DNA of 64,000 bases from an uncultured Megasphaera sp. (GCA_934202965.1 CAKPYN010000008.1:1-64000); one strand, 5' to 3'. Shown: positions 15,750-24,941, counted from the stretch's first letter. Notes: a model not told the origin generated them from the letters alone. Numbers and translations: made by a program.

Positions 15750-15781
15750 AGTAACGAGATAGCATTTGCTATCTCGTTACT
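15750..15781 (-). terminator. strong intrinsic terminator after the ferredoxin-DUF362 gene
   Basis: A perfect 15-bp stem, AGTAACGAGATAGCA at 15750-15764 and its complement at 15767-15781, with a two-base loop. On the minus strand it is followed by TTTTTT. It lies 45 bases past the stop of the DUF362 gene. Confidence 0.8.
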
Positions 15782-15825
15782 AAAGTCTAACTCTTTAAAT
15801 TCACATTATTGAATTATCTCTGGTT

Positions 15826-16950
15826 TTATTTCACCGTAATCAGTTCATACTGCCGGGTTCCTAAGCCGATTTTTTCGCTGTGTTCTAGAGTTGCTTCCCA
15901 GTTGACATTGGGGTTGCTATCCAAGAAATGATCGTGATGATGATGCCAATCGGGCTTTGCCAAATGGTCGGCGAGCTGGCTGTTTGGCAAGGGTGTTGCT
16001 TTCATGCAGGCATCGACGCAAGCTTGATCGAGCGCAACGGGATCAAAGGATGCGAACATGCCGATATTCGGCAGAATCGGCGCATCATTTTCGCCGTGGC
16101 AGTCGCAATTCGGTGAAATATCCATGACCAAATTAATATGGAAGCACGGCCGATCTTGACAGACAGCCTGGGCATATTCTGCCATTTTGCAATCCAATTT
16201 GTCATTGGCATCCCACTGTACCGTATGAATGGCATCAAAAGCGCAAGCCCCAATGCAGCGACCGCAGCCTTTGCACAAATCTTCATGAATATGTGCTACG
16301 TCATCTTCGTATGTAATCGCATCGGAACCGCATTCGGATGCACACCGACGACAGCCTTTACATTTAGAAGCATCGACTGCCGGCTGACCGGACGAGTGCT
16401 GTTCCATCTTGCCGGCACGGCTGCCACAGCCCATGCCGATATTTTTTACAGCACCGCCGAAGCCGGTCATTTCATGACCTTTAAAGTGTGCCAAGCTAAT
16501 AAATACATCGGCATCCATAATAGCCCGACCGATTTTAGCATTTTTGACGTATTCGCCATTTTTGACGGGTACTTCTACTTCATCCGTACCGCGAAGGCCA
16601 TCGGCAATAATAATCTGACAGCCTGTCGTAACCGTGTTGTAGCCGTTGAGGTTAGCACAATCCATGTGTTCCAGTGCATGTTTACGACTGCCCGGATACA
16701 GGGTATTGCAATCCGTAAGGAACGGTCTGCCTCCTAATTCTTTGACTAAATCAGCGACACATTTAACATACTGCGGGCGCAACGATGCCAGACAGCCTAA
16801 TTCGCCAAAATGCATTTTAATCGCAACAAATTTGCCTTCAAAATCAATATTGGCAATGCCTGCTCGTTTGCAGAGTTTTCTTAATTTCATTAAATTATTT
16901 GTACCTACTTTACAGCGAAAATCGGTAAAGTATACTTTTGCTTTTTCCAT
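15826..16950 (-). CDS. DUF362 protein with a two-cluster ferredoxin insert
   Basis: A 374-residue cytoplasmic-looking protein without a signal. The DUF362 core (KMHFGELGC, TDCNTLYPGSRKHALEHM, LAHFKGHEMTGFGGAVKNIG) is interrupted after about residue 190 by two [4Fe-4S] motifs, CKGCRRCASEC and CKGCGRCIGAC. The DUF362 tail CDCHGENDAPILPNIGMFAS and AVDQACVD-type motif follow. Proteins of this type are annotated as Fe-S-cluster-containing, with no proven reaction; an electron-transfer role is inferred. It is a paralogue of the exported protein at 11984, which lacks the insert. It is monocistronic with a strong terminator. Confidence 0.88.
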   Translation of the reverse strand: MEKAKVYFTDFRCKVGTNNLMKLRKLCKRAGIANIDFEGKFVAIKMHFGELGCLASLRPQYVKCVADLVKELGGRPFLTDCNTLYPGSRKHALEHMDCANLNGYNTVTTGCQIIIADGLRGTDEVEVPVKNGEYVKNAKIGRAIMDADVFISLAHFKGHEMTGFGGAVKNIGMGCGSRAGKMEQHSSGQPAVDASKCKGCRRCASECGSDAITYEDDVAHIHEDLCKGCGRCIGACAFDAIHTVQWDANDKLDCKMAEYAQAVCQDRPCFHINLVMDISPNCDCHGENDAPILPNIGMFASFDPVALDQACVDACMKATPLPNSQLADHLAKPDWHHHHDHFLDSNPNVNWEATLEHSEKIGLGTRQYELITVK

Positions 16951-17041
16951 AGCAGCCTCCTATATACTATCATAAGATTCTCAAAGCCATATTTATTATA
17001 CCACTTAGACATTGCTCTAAGTCAAGAATATGTATATGACA

Positions 17042-17092
17042 AAAGAACTGTATCAAAATGAATTTAATGCTCTCATTTTGTTACAGTTCTTT
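17042..17092 (-). terminator. long hairpin terminator after secF, repeat-like
   Basis: AAAGAACTGTATCAAAATGA at 17042-17061 pairs with its complement at 17073-17092, 19 of 20 positions. It lies just after the secF stop and has T runs on both sides, so it may work in both directions. The inner part matches the hairpin at 55331-55387 (identical TCTCATTTTGTTAC). Confidence 0.7.
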
Positions 17093-17099
17093 TTTACTA

Positions 17100-18035
17100 T
17101 TATGCTTCTTCTATTTGTTCTTCTGATTCTTTCGGCTCTATTGCTTTTGGACCACGGCGATGGCTGTGATTTTTCCATACTACCCACAGCGATGTATCTA
17201 CACAAATCGAAGAATAGGCACCGCTGATAAAGCCGATAAGCATGACGAGAGAAAAGTTCTTCGTCGATTCGCCGCCAAAGAAATGCAAGGCACCGCAAGC
17301 AAAGAGTACGGTTGTCAACGTATAAATACTACGGTGAATACTTTGGGAAATACTGTCATGTGCCAGTTTTTCGTACGTATCTGTTCGGCGATGAGTCCGC
17401 GTGTTTTCACGAACACGGTCAAAAATAACGACGGCTTCGTTCATTGAATACCCAACAACTGTCAAAATAGCTGCCAAGAATGATGCATCAATTTCCAGAT
17501 GGAAAAAGGAGAAAAATCCTAATACCATAATCAAATCATGGAAAATCGATACCAATGCAGAAATCGCAATTTTATATTCAAAGCGGAACGAAATATACGC
17601 GGCCAAAGCAATAAATGCCACAGCCAAACTCATGACTGCATTTTTTGTCACTTCTGAACCAATAACCGCTCCCACGGATTCGGTACGTTTGATTTCTGCG
17701 CCGCCCAATTTATCACTGAGCTGGGTTGCAATGGCTTTGCTTTCATCACTGGATAAATTGCGCATACGAATCATGACATCCTGTGATGATTCTTGATCGG
17801 TTACGCCAGACAACTGAATTACACTGTTTCCCAAATCCATTTGGGCATCATCAACGACTTCGCGGACCTGGGCAACGGTAACTGCATTTTGGAACTGCAT
17901 ATCCAAAATGGTACCGCCCGTATAATCAATGCCGAAGTTAAATCCATTGACAAAAATAGAAATCACACTGGCAATGACGAGGACAGACGAAAGAGTAAAC
18001 CACCATACTCTATGTTTGACAATATCAAAACTCAT
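17100..18035 (-). CDS. secF: protein translocase subunit SecF
   Basis: Proton-motive-force-driven partner of SecYEG, 311 residues. N-terminal transmembrane helix, then the SecF motif FNFGIDYTGGT, a periplasmic P4 domain (about 45-125), and five C-terminal helices including VGYSMNEAVVIFDRVREN. The ATG (18035) overlaps the secD stop as ATGA, indicating translational coupling. It is the last gene of the queA-tgt-yajC-secDF run and ends at a long hairpin terminator. Confidence 0.95.
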   Translation of the reverse strand: MSFDIVKHRVWWFTLSSVLVIASVISIFVNGFNFGIDYTGGTILDMQFQNAVTVAQVREVVDDAQMDLGNSVIQLSGVTDQESSQDVMIRMRNLSSDESKAIATQLSDKLGGAEIKRTESVGAVIGSEVTKNAVMSLAVAFIALAAYISFRFEYKIAISALVSIFHDLIMVLGFFSFFHLEIDASFLAAILTVVGYSMNEAVVIFDRVRENTRTHRRTDTYEKLAHDSISQSIHRSIYTLTTVLFACGALHFFGGESTKNFSLVMLIGFISGAYSSICVDTSLWVVWKNHSHRRGPKAIEPKESEEQIEEA

Positions 18036-19282
18036 TTCTGTCCCCCCTTTTTCAGCATATGTTCCGGTGCTTTGCGATTCAATCCATAGAACCATGGGTT
18101 CGTAATCAGACCGGTATTAATAAACCATGTCAGCAAAGAGCGGCTGACGAGGATGGCTGTAAACATGCTGACAATTAACCCTAATGCCAAGTTGACGGCA
18201 AATCCTTTCACCGTACCGGTTCCCATAACAATCAGGACAATGGCCGCAATCATAACGGATACATTGGCATCCAAAATCGTATTAAATGCTCGTTTAAACC
18301 CGGCATCCATCGATGTTCGTAAGCTCTTGCCGATAAGAACTTCTTCCTTAAATCGTTCAAAAATAAGAATATTGGCATCGACGGCAAAGCCCATGGACAA
18401 AATAATACCGGCAATCCCCGGCAGGGTTAATGTCGCATCCAGGTATTTTAAAATAGACAGTAAAATCAACACATATACCAATAAGGCTACATTGGCTACA
18501 ATACCGGACATACGATAAATAACAATAAGGAAAATCATGATGAGTATAATGCCAATGGCAAAGGCTTTTTCACTCTTGATTTTAGAATCTTGTCCCAGGC
18601 TTGGGCCAATCGTTCGTACTTCCATGACTTTTAATTTAACAGGAAGTGCACCGGAACGAAGCAAAATAGCCAAGTTCTTCGCTTCTTCCAAGGATTTGCT
18701 GCCCGTAATGACGGCTTTACCTCCCGTAATCGGTTCATTAACGACAGGAGCCGTCAATACTTCGCCATCTAAGAGAATCGAAATCTTATGTCCTACATTG
18801 GAAGCTGTCAAATCAGCAAATTTCTTTGCTCCTTCATCGGTAAATTCGATAGCAACAACATTTTTATTGCCATTTTCAATTTGTTCTTTCGCGGTTTTTA
18901 AATCTTGACCGCCCATGCGTGTGGTGCCGCTTTCATCTTTAAATTCCATAACCGCTGTTTTGCCGATCGTTTCAATCGCCTTTTCCGGGTTCTTTTCGCC
19001 AGGAAGTTCTACAATAATCCGACGAGCCCCTTCTTTTTGTACGAGCGGTTCTGTCAAGCCCATTTCATTAATACGACGTTCTACGATAGAAACAGCACGG
19101 CTCAATGAATCTTCTGTAACCGGTGCATCCGGCGTATCTTCAGCTTCCAGTACAATATGTGTGCCGCCCTGAAGGTCCAGGCCCTGTTTAATGGAATTGG
19201 CAAGCGGATAAATAAAGGTAAGGAATACGGCTAAAATAATGATAACCGCACCAAAAAATTTTACCATATTGCGAGTCCGCAA
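18032..19282 (-). CDS. secD: protein translocase subunit SecD
   Basis: A 416-residue RND-like translocase subunit that works with SecF and YajC to aid late steps of protein export. N-terminal helix, then the KQGLDLQGGTHIVLEAED motif and the P1 domain (about 40-230). Six-helix RND core with GFAVDANILIFERFKEEV. It is shorter than E. coli SecD (615 residues), as is normal in Firmicutes. The start is TTG at 19282, 8 bases after GGAGG; the first in-frame ATG (19267) would be too far from it. Confidence 0.95.
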   Translation of the reverse strand: MRTRNMVKFFGAVIIILAVFLTFIYPLANSIKQGLDLQGGTHIVLEAEDTPDAPVTEDSLSRAVSIVERRINEMGLTEPLVQKEGARRIIVELPGEKNPEKAIETIGKTAVMEFKDESGTTRMGGQDLKTAKEQIENGNKNVVAIEFTDEGAKKFADLTASNVGHKISILLDGEVLTAPVVNEPITGGKAVITGSKSLEEAKNLAILLRSGALPVKLKVMEVRTIGPSLGQDSKIKSEKAFAIGIILIMIFLIVIYRMSGIVANVALLVYVLILLSILKYLDATLTLPGIAGIILSMGFAVDANILIFERFKEEVLIGKSLRTSMDAGFKRAFNTILDANVSVMIAAIVLIVMGTGTVKGFAVNLALGLIVSMFTAILVSRSLLTWFINTGLITNPWFYGLNRKAPEHMLKKGGQK

Positions 19283-19314
19283 CAGTGTTCCCTCCTTTTA
19301 CTGAATAATATATA

Positions 19315-19878
19315 TCACTGTACCATATACCGGCTTTGGGTCAACACAGCCGGTAATGTATAATCATGTGCTTCAGTCGGCACATGCGGTACTATCTGAA
19401 TGTCCCAGGCCACAGCCGTGACAGCTGCCTGCGGTGCCCGCTGTAAATAGCGGTCGTAAAATCCGGCACCTCGTCCCAGACGATGTCCCTCTGCATCAAA
19501 AGCCAGGCCCGGTACAATAATCCACTCTAATTGTGTTGGCGCAATACGAGAACTTCCTTCTTTGGGTACACGGATACCATACTTTCCACGTACCACATCA
19601 CTTAGGGAAGTCATCTGCACTGCTTCCATGTGTCCATTGGTAAGACAATAGGGCACATATACTTCCTTTCTTTCCTTCAGTGCCTGTATAAGAAATGTAT
19701 CTAGCGATACTTCACCTTTCATATTCAAAAAGGCCATAAGCCGACTAGCCGTTTGATACGATGGCAATGCCATTAATCGTCTGCAAACAGCATCACTCCA
19801 TACAGCAGCTTGTGCTGTAGAAACAGTTTGAAGCCGGCTTTTCATGGCTTTTCGAAGGTCTCCCTTATTTGGTTTCAT
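19315..19878 (-). CDS. 5-formyltetrahydrofolate cyclo-ligase
   Basis: ATP-dependent conversion of 5-formyl-THF to 5,10-methenyl-THF, 187 residues. It starts KGDLRKAMKSRLQT, as family members do, with GRGAGFYDRYLQ as the substrate/ATP-loop signature. The frame stays open upstream into yajC, but family alignment and the Lys-rich non-family lead place the start at ATG 19878, overlapping the yajC end by 14 bases. Its placement within the sec operon is common in Negativicutes-like genomes. It also ties to one-carbon metabolism with metH. Confidence 0.9.
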   Translation of the reverse strand: MKPNKGDLRKAMKSRLQTVSTAQAAVWSDAVCRRLMALPSYQTASRLMAFLNMKGEVSLDTFLIQALKERKEVYVPYCLTNGHMEAVQMTSLSDVVRGKYGIRVPKEGSSRIAPTQLEWIIVPGLAFDAEGHRLGRGAGFYDRYLQRAPQAAVTAVAWDIQIVPHVPTEAHDYTLPAVLTQSRYMVQ

Positions 19879-20233
19879 TGGTTTGTTCAGCCTTTGCCGG
19901 TTCCGCTGTCGTATCAGCAGTTTTGGCTTCGGATTTTTTAGCAGTTTTTTTATGGTCAGACTGCGCTTGTTTTCCGAGGACCTGGCTAATGGCATTACGA
20001 GTCATTTTGACTTCTACTTTGTCGGCTAAGCGGACGATGACATAGTCATCATGCATCGATACGATCGTACCGTAAAGCCCACCAGCTGTGATGATTTTGG
20101 CACCATTTTTCATGCTATCAAGCATTTCCTGCCGTTTTTTCTGCTGTTTTTTCTGCGGACGCCACAACAAGAAATAAAAAATAACTACCATGACGATAAT
20201 CGGCCAAAAGTTATTCAAATCCATTAAATCCAA
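19865..20233 (-). CDS. yajC: Sec translocon accessory protein YajC
   Basis: A 122-residue single-pass membrane protein: helix at about 8-24 (WPIIVMVVIFYFLLWRP), the conserved RPQKKQQKKRQEML turn, and GAKIITAGGLYGTIVSM. The C-terminal tail is Lys/Ala/Thr/Glu-rich. It associates with SecDF. The best start is TTG at 20233, 8 bases after GGAGG. ATG 20224 is 17 bases away, and the open frame further upstream reads through the ribosome site. Confidence 0.92.
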   Translation of the reverse strand: MDLMDLNNFWPIIVMVVIFYFLLWRPQKKQQKKRQEMLDSMKNGAKIITAGGLYGTIVSMHDDYVIVRLADKVEVKMTRNAISQVLGKQAQSDHKKTAKKSEAKTADTTAEPAKAEQTNETK

Positions 20234-20284
20234 TCGATTCACCTCCCATATGATTTCGTTATCTATATACAAGATACGTAACGG

Positions 20285-21391
20285 TTATGCATCTTGATAC
20301 CGTTTCCAAAATTCTTGACGAAACTCTCTAAAGGTACCATCAAAAATAGATTGCCGCATATCACGCATAAACTGCAGCAAGAAATACAAATTGTGAATGC
20401 TTACTAGGCGATACGCCAGCAATTCTTCGGCTTTAAATAAGTGGCGGATATAGGCCCGCGTATAATTGCGGCACGTATAACAGCCGCATCCTTCTTCAAT
20501 CGGATGAAAATCATGGGCATATTTGGCATTACGCACGGTAACTCGCCCCGTATGTGTCATCGCCATCCCGTTGCGGGCAACACGCGTCGGAAATACACAG
20601 TCAAACATATCCACGCCGCGGGCAACCCCTTCCAGCAGACAGTCCGGCGTGCCGACGCCCATTAAATACCGGGCTTTTTGCTTCGGCAAATACGGCGTCG
20701 TATGTTCTAATATATCATACATTATATCCTTTGATTCGCCAACACTCAAGCCACCAATACCATATCCATCAAAATCCATATCCACTAAATCTTCACAGCT
20801 TTTACGGCGCAGGTCTTTGTACATGCCGCCTTGGACAATACCAAATACGCCCTGTGTATCACTGTGATGATGATCCAGGCAGCGTTTTGCCCATCGGCTC
20901 GTCCGTTCTGTGGAATGCAGCGTATACTCATAATCCGACGGATAGGGAATGCATTCATCAAAAGCCATGGCAACATCCGAATTCAACGCCATTTGAATAT
21001 CCATGGATACTTCCGGCGATAAAAACTTTTTGGAACCATCCAGATGGGAACGGAACGTTACGCCTTCTTCTGTAATTTTGCGCATCTGTCCCAAGCTGAA
21101 TACTTGAAATCCGCCGCTGTCTGTCAAAATAGCCTGTTTCCAGTTCATGAATTTATGCAGGCCGCCAGCTTCCTTTACCAGGTCTTCACCGGGCCGCAGA
21201 AACAGGTGATATGTATTGCTCAAAATAACCTGGGCGCCCATATCATATAATTCTTCCGGCGATAACGTTTTGACCGTAGCCTGCGTACCTACCGGCATAA
21301 ACATAGGTGTCTTAAATGTTCCATGAGGTGTACGCAAAATACCGGCTCTTGCGCCGTCGCATTCGGCTTGCTGTTCGTACGTAATAACCAA
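20285..21391 (-). CDS. tgt: queuine tRNA-ribosyltransferase
   Basis: Exchanges guanine 34 for preQ1 in tRNAs with GUN anticodons, 368 residues. Motifs include TDSGGFQVFSLGQMRKITEEG (catalytic Asp region), FGIVQGGMYKDLR, GGLSVGE and the zinc site CGCYTCRNYTRAYIRHL. The second catalytic Asp lies in GVDMFDCVFPTR. The start is TTG at 21391, 7 bases after AGGAGG; the nearby ATG is out of frame. It lies 11 bases after queA, with which it acts in the queuosine pathway. Confidence 0.96.
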   Translation of the reverse strand: MVITYEQQAECDGARAGILRTPHGTFKTPMFMPVGTQATVKTLSPEELYDMGAQVILSNTYHLFLRPGEDLVKEAGGLHKFMNWKQAILTDSGGFQVFSLGQMRKITEEGVTFRSHLDGSKKFLSPEVSMDIQMALNSDVAMAFDECIPYPSDYEYTLHSTERTSRWAKRCLDHHHSDTQGVFGIVQGGMYKDLRRKSCEDLVDMDFDGYGIGGLSVGESKDIMYDILEHTTPYLPKQKARYLMGVGTPDCLLEGVARGVDMFDCVFPTRVARNGMAMTHTGRVTVRNAKYAHDFHPIEEGCGCYTCRNYTRAYIRHLFKAEELLAYRLVSIHNLYFLLQFMRDMRQSIFDGTFREFRQEFWKRYQDA

Positions 21392-21402
21392 ATCATATCC
21401 TC

Positions 21403-22422
21403 CTATCGTATAAACATAGCATCGCCAAAACTAAAGAAACGATACTTTTCTTTGACAGCCGTTTCATAGGCTTTTAAAATTTTTTCTCTTGTCGACATGG
21501 CACTGATTAACATGAGCAATGTCGATTCAGGCAAATGGAAATTCGTAACCAACGCATCGACAATGTGGAACGTAAACCCTGGATAAATAAAGATATTGGT
21601 CCATCCGGAACCAGCTTGCAAGGTTCCTGTCGTACCGGCACTTTCCAAAGTGCGAATAGATGTGGTTCCCACCGCAATAATGCGCCGGCCTTCCGCTTTA
21701 GCCTGATTAATCGTATCTGCCGCTTCTTTGGTAATACTGTAAAATTCGCTGTGCATTTCATGGTCTTCAATATTTTCTTCTTCAACAGGGCGGAACGTTC
21801 CCAGTCCAACATGAAGGGTTACAAAGACTTCCTGCACGCCTTTATCGCGAATTTTTTGCAGTAATTCTTCCGTAAAATGAAGGCCTGCTGTTGGTGCTGC
21901 CGCGGAACCTCGTTCTCTAGCATATACCGTTTGATATTCATTGGGATCTTCCATTTTTTCATGAATATAAGGAGGCAAAGGCATTTCACCTATTTTATCA
22001 ATAATATCGTCAAACACGCCATCATACTGGAATTTGACAACACGGCCGCCGAAATCGGTGCGATCTTGAACTTCTGCTGTCAGTCCTTCCGGAAATTCAA
22101 TGGTCGTTCCCGGCAAAGCTTTTTTCCCCGGTTTGACCAAGACTTCCCAAGTATCTTCCCCTATCGGTGTGAGCAACAATACTTCTACTTTACCGCCTGT
22201 GGGAACACGTTTTCCATATAAACGAGCCGGAATAACACGAGAATCATTGAAAACAAGCACATCGCCTTTGTGAAGTTCATCTACTAAATCATAGAAATGC
22301 TTGTGCTGTACGGCACCGCTTTTGCGATCATACAACATGAGCTGCGCATGATCTCGTGGTTCTGCCGGATGCTGGGCTATTAATTCTTTTGGTAAATCGT
22401 AATAAAAATCGCTAAGTTTCAA
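21403..22422 (-). CDS. queA: S-adenosylmethionine:tRNA ribosyltransferase-isomerase
   Basis: Adds the epoxycyclopentanediol ring from SAM to preQ1 in tRNA, 339 residues. It begins MKLSDFYYDLPKELIAQHP as in the family, has DVLVFNDSRVIPARL, PTAGLHFTEELL and a late NFHLPESTLLMLISAM. The start is TTG at 22422, 9 bases after AAGGAG; an earlier in-frame TTG at 22431 lies too close to the ribosome site. It is followed by tgt in the same operon. Confidence 0.96.
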   Translation of the reverse strand: MKLSDFYYDLPKELIAQHPAEPRDHAQLMLYDRKSGAVQHKHFYDLVDELHKGDVLVFNDSRVIPARLYGKRVPTGGKVEVLLLTPIGEDTWEVLVKPGKKALPGTTIEFPEGLTAEVQDRTDFGGRVVKFQYDGVFDDIIDKIGEMPLPPYIHEKMEDPNEYQTVYARERGSAAAPTAGLHFTEELLQKIRDKGVQEVFVTLHVGLGTFRPVEEENIEDHEMHSEFYSITKEAADTINQAKAEGRRIIAVGTTSIRTLESAGTTGTLQAGSGWTNIFIYPGFTFHIVDALVTNFHLPESTLLMLISAMSTREKILKAYETAVKEKYRFFSFGDAMFIR

Positions 22423-22436
22423 AATAAACAATCTCC

Positions 22437-23675
22437 TTAATACAATCGTTCTAATGTCGTTCCTGTATAATAATGAAGTAATATTTGTCGGTAATATTCC
22501 CGGACACCGGGATTTTCTTTCGCCATCTGATAGGCCCCATATTGGCTCATACCCAAGCCGTGTCCCCAGCCAAAGCCATAAATAGTCAACGGCTGGCCTG
22601 CTTTAATAGGCAGTGTCATGCTACGGCTGCTATGTCCCAAATCAGGATTCGGCGGTGTCCCCTTACCCTGATAAAAATCAAACAGTGTGCTTTTCAACCC
22701 AAACAACGATTGAAAGGCATTGCCCGTAACCGTTGCCTGTCCTTTGGTTCCTCGTATAATCATCGTACGAACCCGTCCGGACACGCCGCGATCGGCGGTA
22801 CGCATGGGTCGTTTTGTCAGCGGAGACAGCATAATAGATTGGACCGTGCCAACACCCTTTCCAGCTGCATTCAGATTTGCTGCCAAGCGTTCCGGCGTGG
22901 TCGTAACAGACCAACTGTATGACGGCATATGAAAGCTCCGGTCAGAGACTCCCCGCAAATATCCAACGGCATTACCCCAGACGTTTTCGCTATTCTCTGT
23001 CCAGCCGCCGGCACTGGCGCAAAAAAACGCTTCAATAGGCTTTCCCTTATATGTCAGAATTTCGCCGCTTGTACCATCCACAGCCTGCTGAATAGAGGGC
23101 GTCTCGGCATTCATTCCACCGTACACTTGATTACGCGTATCATCTGCCATATCATAGCCGCGGCTTTTAAAATAATTTTTATGCGAAACTGCATAGGTTC
23201 GCGCCGCTACGGCCTGGGCCTTTAACGCTTCCAAACTCCATGACGGTGACATTTCTTTGCCGACAACGCCATATAAATACTGTTCTATCGGCACAACGTT
23301 AATTACTGTCATTCCTGCCGAGGCAGGCGTTTTGATGAACTCCAAATAGCCGCGATACATATAGCCATCGGTAATTTTCACAAAGCCATCTTTGGCAAGG
23401 GGACGCACTGACAACGGGCTCATACTTTTAACGCCATCTGCCGTTAATTCATTGCCGCGAATCGTTACTTGAATCGGTGTATTGGCTTTTACCTTTTTGC
23501 GCAACGCATTGCCTTGATAAATGCCGACATCACGCGTTCCTATAACGGCTACAGACGAACGGCCCTCGCGAATGCCAATACGAAGAGCCTGACCAGTCCC
23601 TGATGCTAATATAATAGTCGTCATGCTCATCCACAGCAATATAGTTATTAGCCATATATATCGTCTTTTTTCCAT
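22437..23675 (-). CDS. SpoIID/LytB-domain protein
   Basis: A 412-residue exported protein: signal-anchor at about 5-25, then an N-terminal SpoIID domain with VINVVPIEQYLYGVVGKEM, EALKAQAVAARTYAV, and ENVWGNAVGYLRGV, and late GFGWGHGLGMSQYGA. SpoIID is a lytic transglycosylase for denuded glycan strands during endospore engulfment. The non-sporulating relatives suggested here keep homologues with presumably other cell-wall roles. The cysteine-free catalytic part looks intact. ATG 23675 lies 9 bases after GAGAGG; ATG 23684 is an alternative. Confidence 0.88.
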   Translation of the reverse strand: MEKRRYIWLITILLWMSMTTIILASGTGQALRIGIREGRSSVAVIGTRDVGIYQGNALRKKVKANTPIQVTIRGNELTADGVKSMSPLSVRPLAKDGFVKITDGYMYRGYLEFIKTPASAGMTVINVVPIEQYLYGVVGKEMSPSWSLEALKAQAVAARTYAVSHKNYFKSRGYDMADDTRNQVYGGMNAETPSIQQAVDGTSGEILTYKGKPIEAFFCASAGGWTENSENVWGNAVGYLRGVSDRSFHMPSYSWSVTTTPERLAANLNAAGKGVGTVQSIMLSPLTKRPMRTADRGVSGRVRTMIIRGTKGQATVTGNAFQSLFGLKSTLFDFYQGKGTPPNPDLGHSSRSMTLPIKAGQPLTIYGFGWGHGLGMSQYGAYQMAKENPGVREYYRQILLHYYTGTTLERLY

Positions 23676-23694
23676 AGCATGCATCCTCTCTATC

Positions 23695-23907
23695 TCAACG
23701 GAAAAATAGATTTAAAATAATGGTTAAAACAACACTGACAAGCAAACAGGTCATAATGGGAAAATGAATAGACACATTTTCTTTTGTCCAATTCATATCC
23801 CCTGGTAAATGTCCTATAAACCGGCTCAGTCCTACATGATCCAGCACCAGCCAGCCGCATCCGGCTGCGATACATACTATACCGATGATGATGAGTATTT
23901 TTCCCAT
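23695..23907 (-). CDS. DUF2905 small membrane protein
   Basis: A 70-residue protein with two hydrophobic helices (about 4-22 and 50-68) separated by the family signature GHLPGDMNWTKENVSIHFP. DUF2905 genes are typically found next to ruvB, as here (8 bases after it). Function unknown. GGAGG lies 6 bases before the ATG. Confidence 0.88.
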   Translation of the reverse strand: MGKILIIIGIVCIAAGCGWLVLDHVGLSRFIGHLPGDMNWTKENVSIHFPIMTCLLVSVVLTIILNLFFR

Positions 23908-23915
23908 AGGACCTC

Positions 23916-24938
23916 CTAAAGCAACGTCTTATTGCTAACATCTTGAGGCATTGGTAGGCCTAAATGGCTATATGCTGCCGACGTAACGACACGCCCGCGA
24001 GGCGTGCGGTTTAAAAATCCCTGTTGCATCAAGAAGGGTTCATATACATCTTCCACGGCATCAACGGATTCGCTGATGGCAGCAGCAATCGTATCTAAGC
24101 CAACGGGACCGCCGCCAAATTTTTCAATAATAACCTGCAGTACCCGCCTATCTGTACGGTCTAGGCCGCAAGCGTCAACTTCCAGCCGGTCTAAGGCTTT
24201 GCCAGCTAGTGAAGCCGTAATTTCATCGGCATTATCTACTTGGGCAAAATCACGTACCCGCTTTAGCAGCCTGTTAGCAATACGCGGCGTGCCACGAGAA
24301 CGGCGAGCAATTTCCAATGCCCCTTGGTCATCAATATCAATATTCAAAATTTCTGATGTCCGCTTGATAATAAGGACCAAATCTTCCGGCTTATAAAATT
24401 CAAGACGGCAGATAACACCAAAGCGATCTCTAAGCGGCGGTGCCAGGCGGCCGACCTGTGTTGTCGCACCGACTAGCGTAAACGGCGGCAAGTCAATCCG
24501 AACGGAGCGGGCACTCGGGCCTTTACCAATGACAATATCCAGGGCATAATCTTCCATAGCCGCATAAAGTACTTCTTCGACACTATGGGACAGACGATGT
24601 ATTTCATCAATAAAAAGGACATCTCGCTCCTGTAAATTCGTTAAAAGCGCAGCCAAATCACCCGGCCGTTCAATCGCAGGTCCAGACGTAATACGCAAGC
24701 TGACATTTAATTCATTGGCAATAATACCTGCCATGGTCGTCTTGCCCAGTCCCGGCGGCCCATACAACAATACATGGTCTAAGGCTTCCTGCCGCAGTTT
24801 CGCTGCTTGGATAAACACGTCCAGGTTTTGTTTGGCTTTATGCTGGCCAATATATTCTTTTAAATAATGAGGACGCAGGCTGTACTGCCAGGAATCTCCC
24901 GGCATCGGTCCTGTTTCCACAATACGATTTTCTTCCAT
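23916..24938 (-). CDS. ruvB: Holliday junction branch migration DNA helicase RuvB
   Basis: Hexameric AAA+ motor that drives branch migration with RuvA, 340 residues. Walker A LYGPPGLGKTTMAGI, Walker B DVLFIDEIHRLS, sensor region LVGATTQVGRLAPPLRDRFG and arginine finger, then the winged-helix C-domain with FLNRTPRGRVVT. It follows ruvA with a 3-base gap. Confidence 0.98.
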   Translation of the reverse strand: MEENRIVETGPMPGDSWQYSLRPHYLKEYIGQHKAKQNLDVFIQAAKLRQEALDHVLLYGPPGLGKTTMAGIIANELNVSLRITSGPAIERPGDLAALLTNLQERDVLFIDEIHRLSHSVEEVLYAAMEDYALDIVIGKGPSARSVRIDLPPFTLVGATTQVGRLAPPLRDRFGVICRLEFYKPEDLVLIIKRTSEILNIDIDDQGALEIARRSRGTPRIANRLLKRVRDFAQVDNADEITASLAGKALDRLEVDACGLDRTDRRVLQVIIEKFGGGPVGLDTIAAAISESVDAVEDVYEPFLMQQGFLNRTPRGRVVTSAAYSHLGLPMPQDVSNKTLL

Positions 24939-24941
24939 GCC

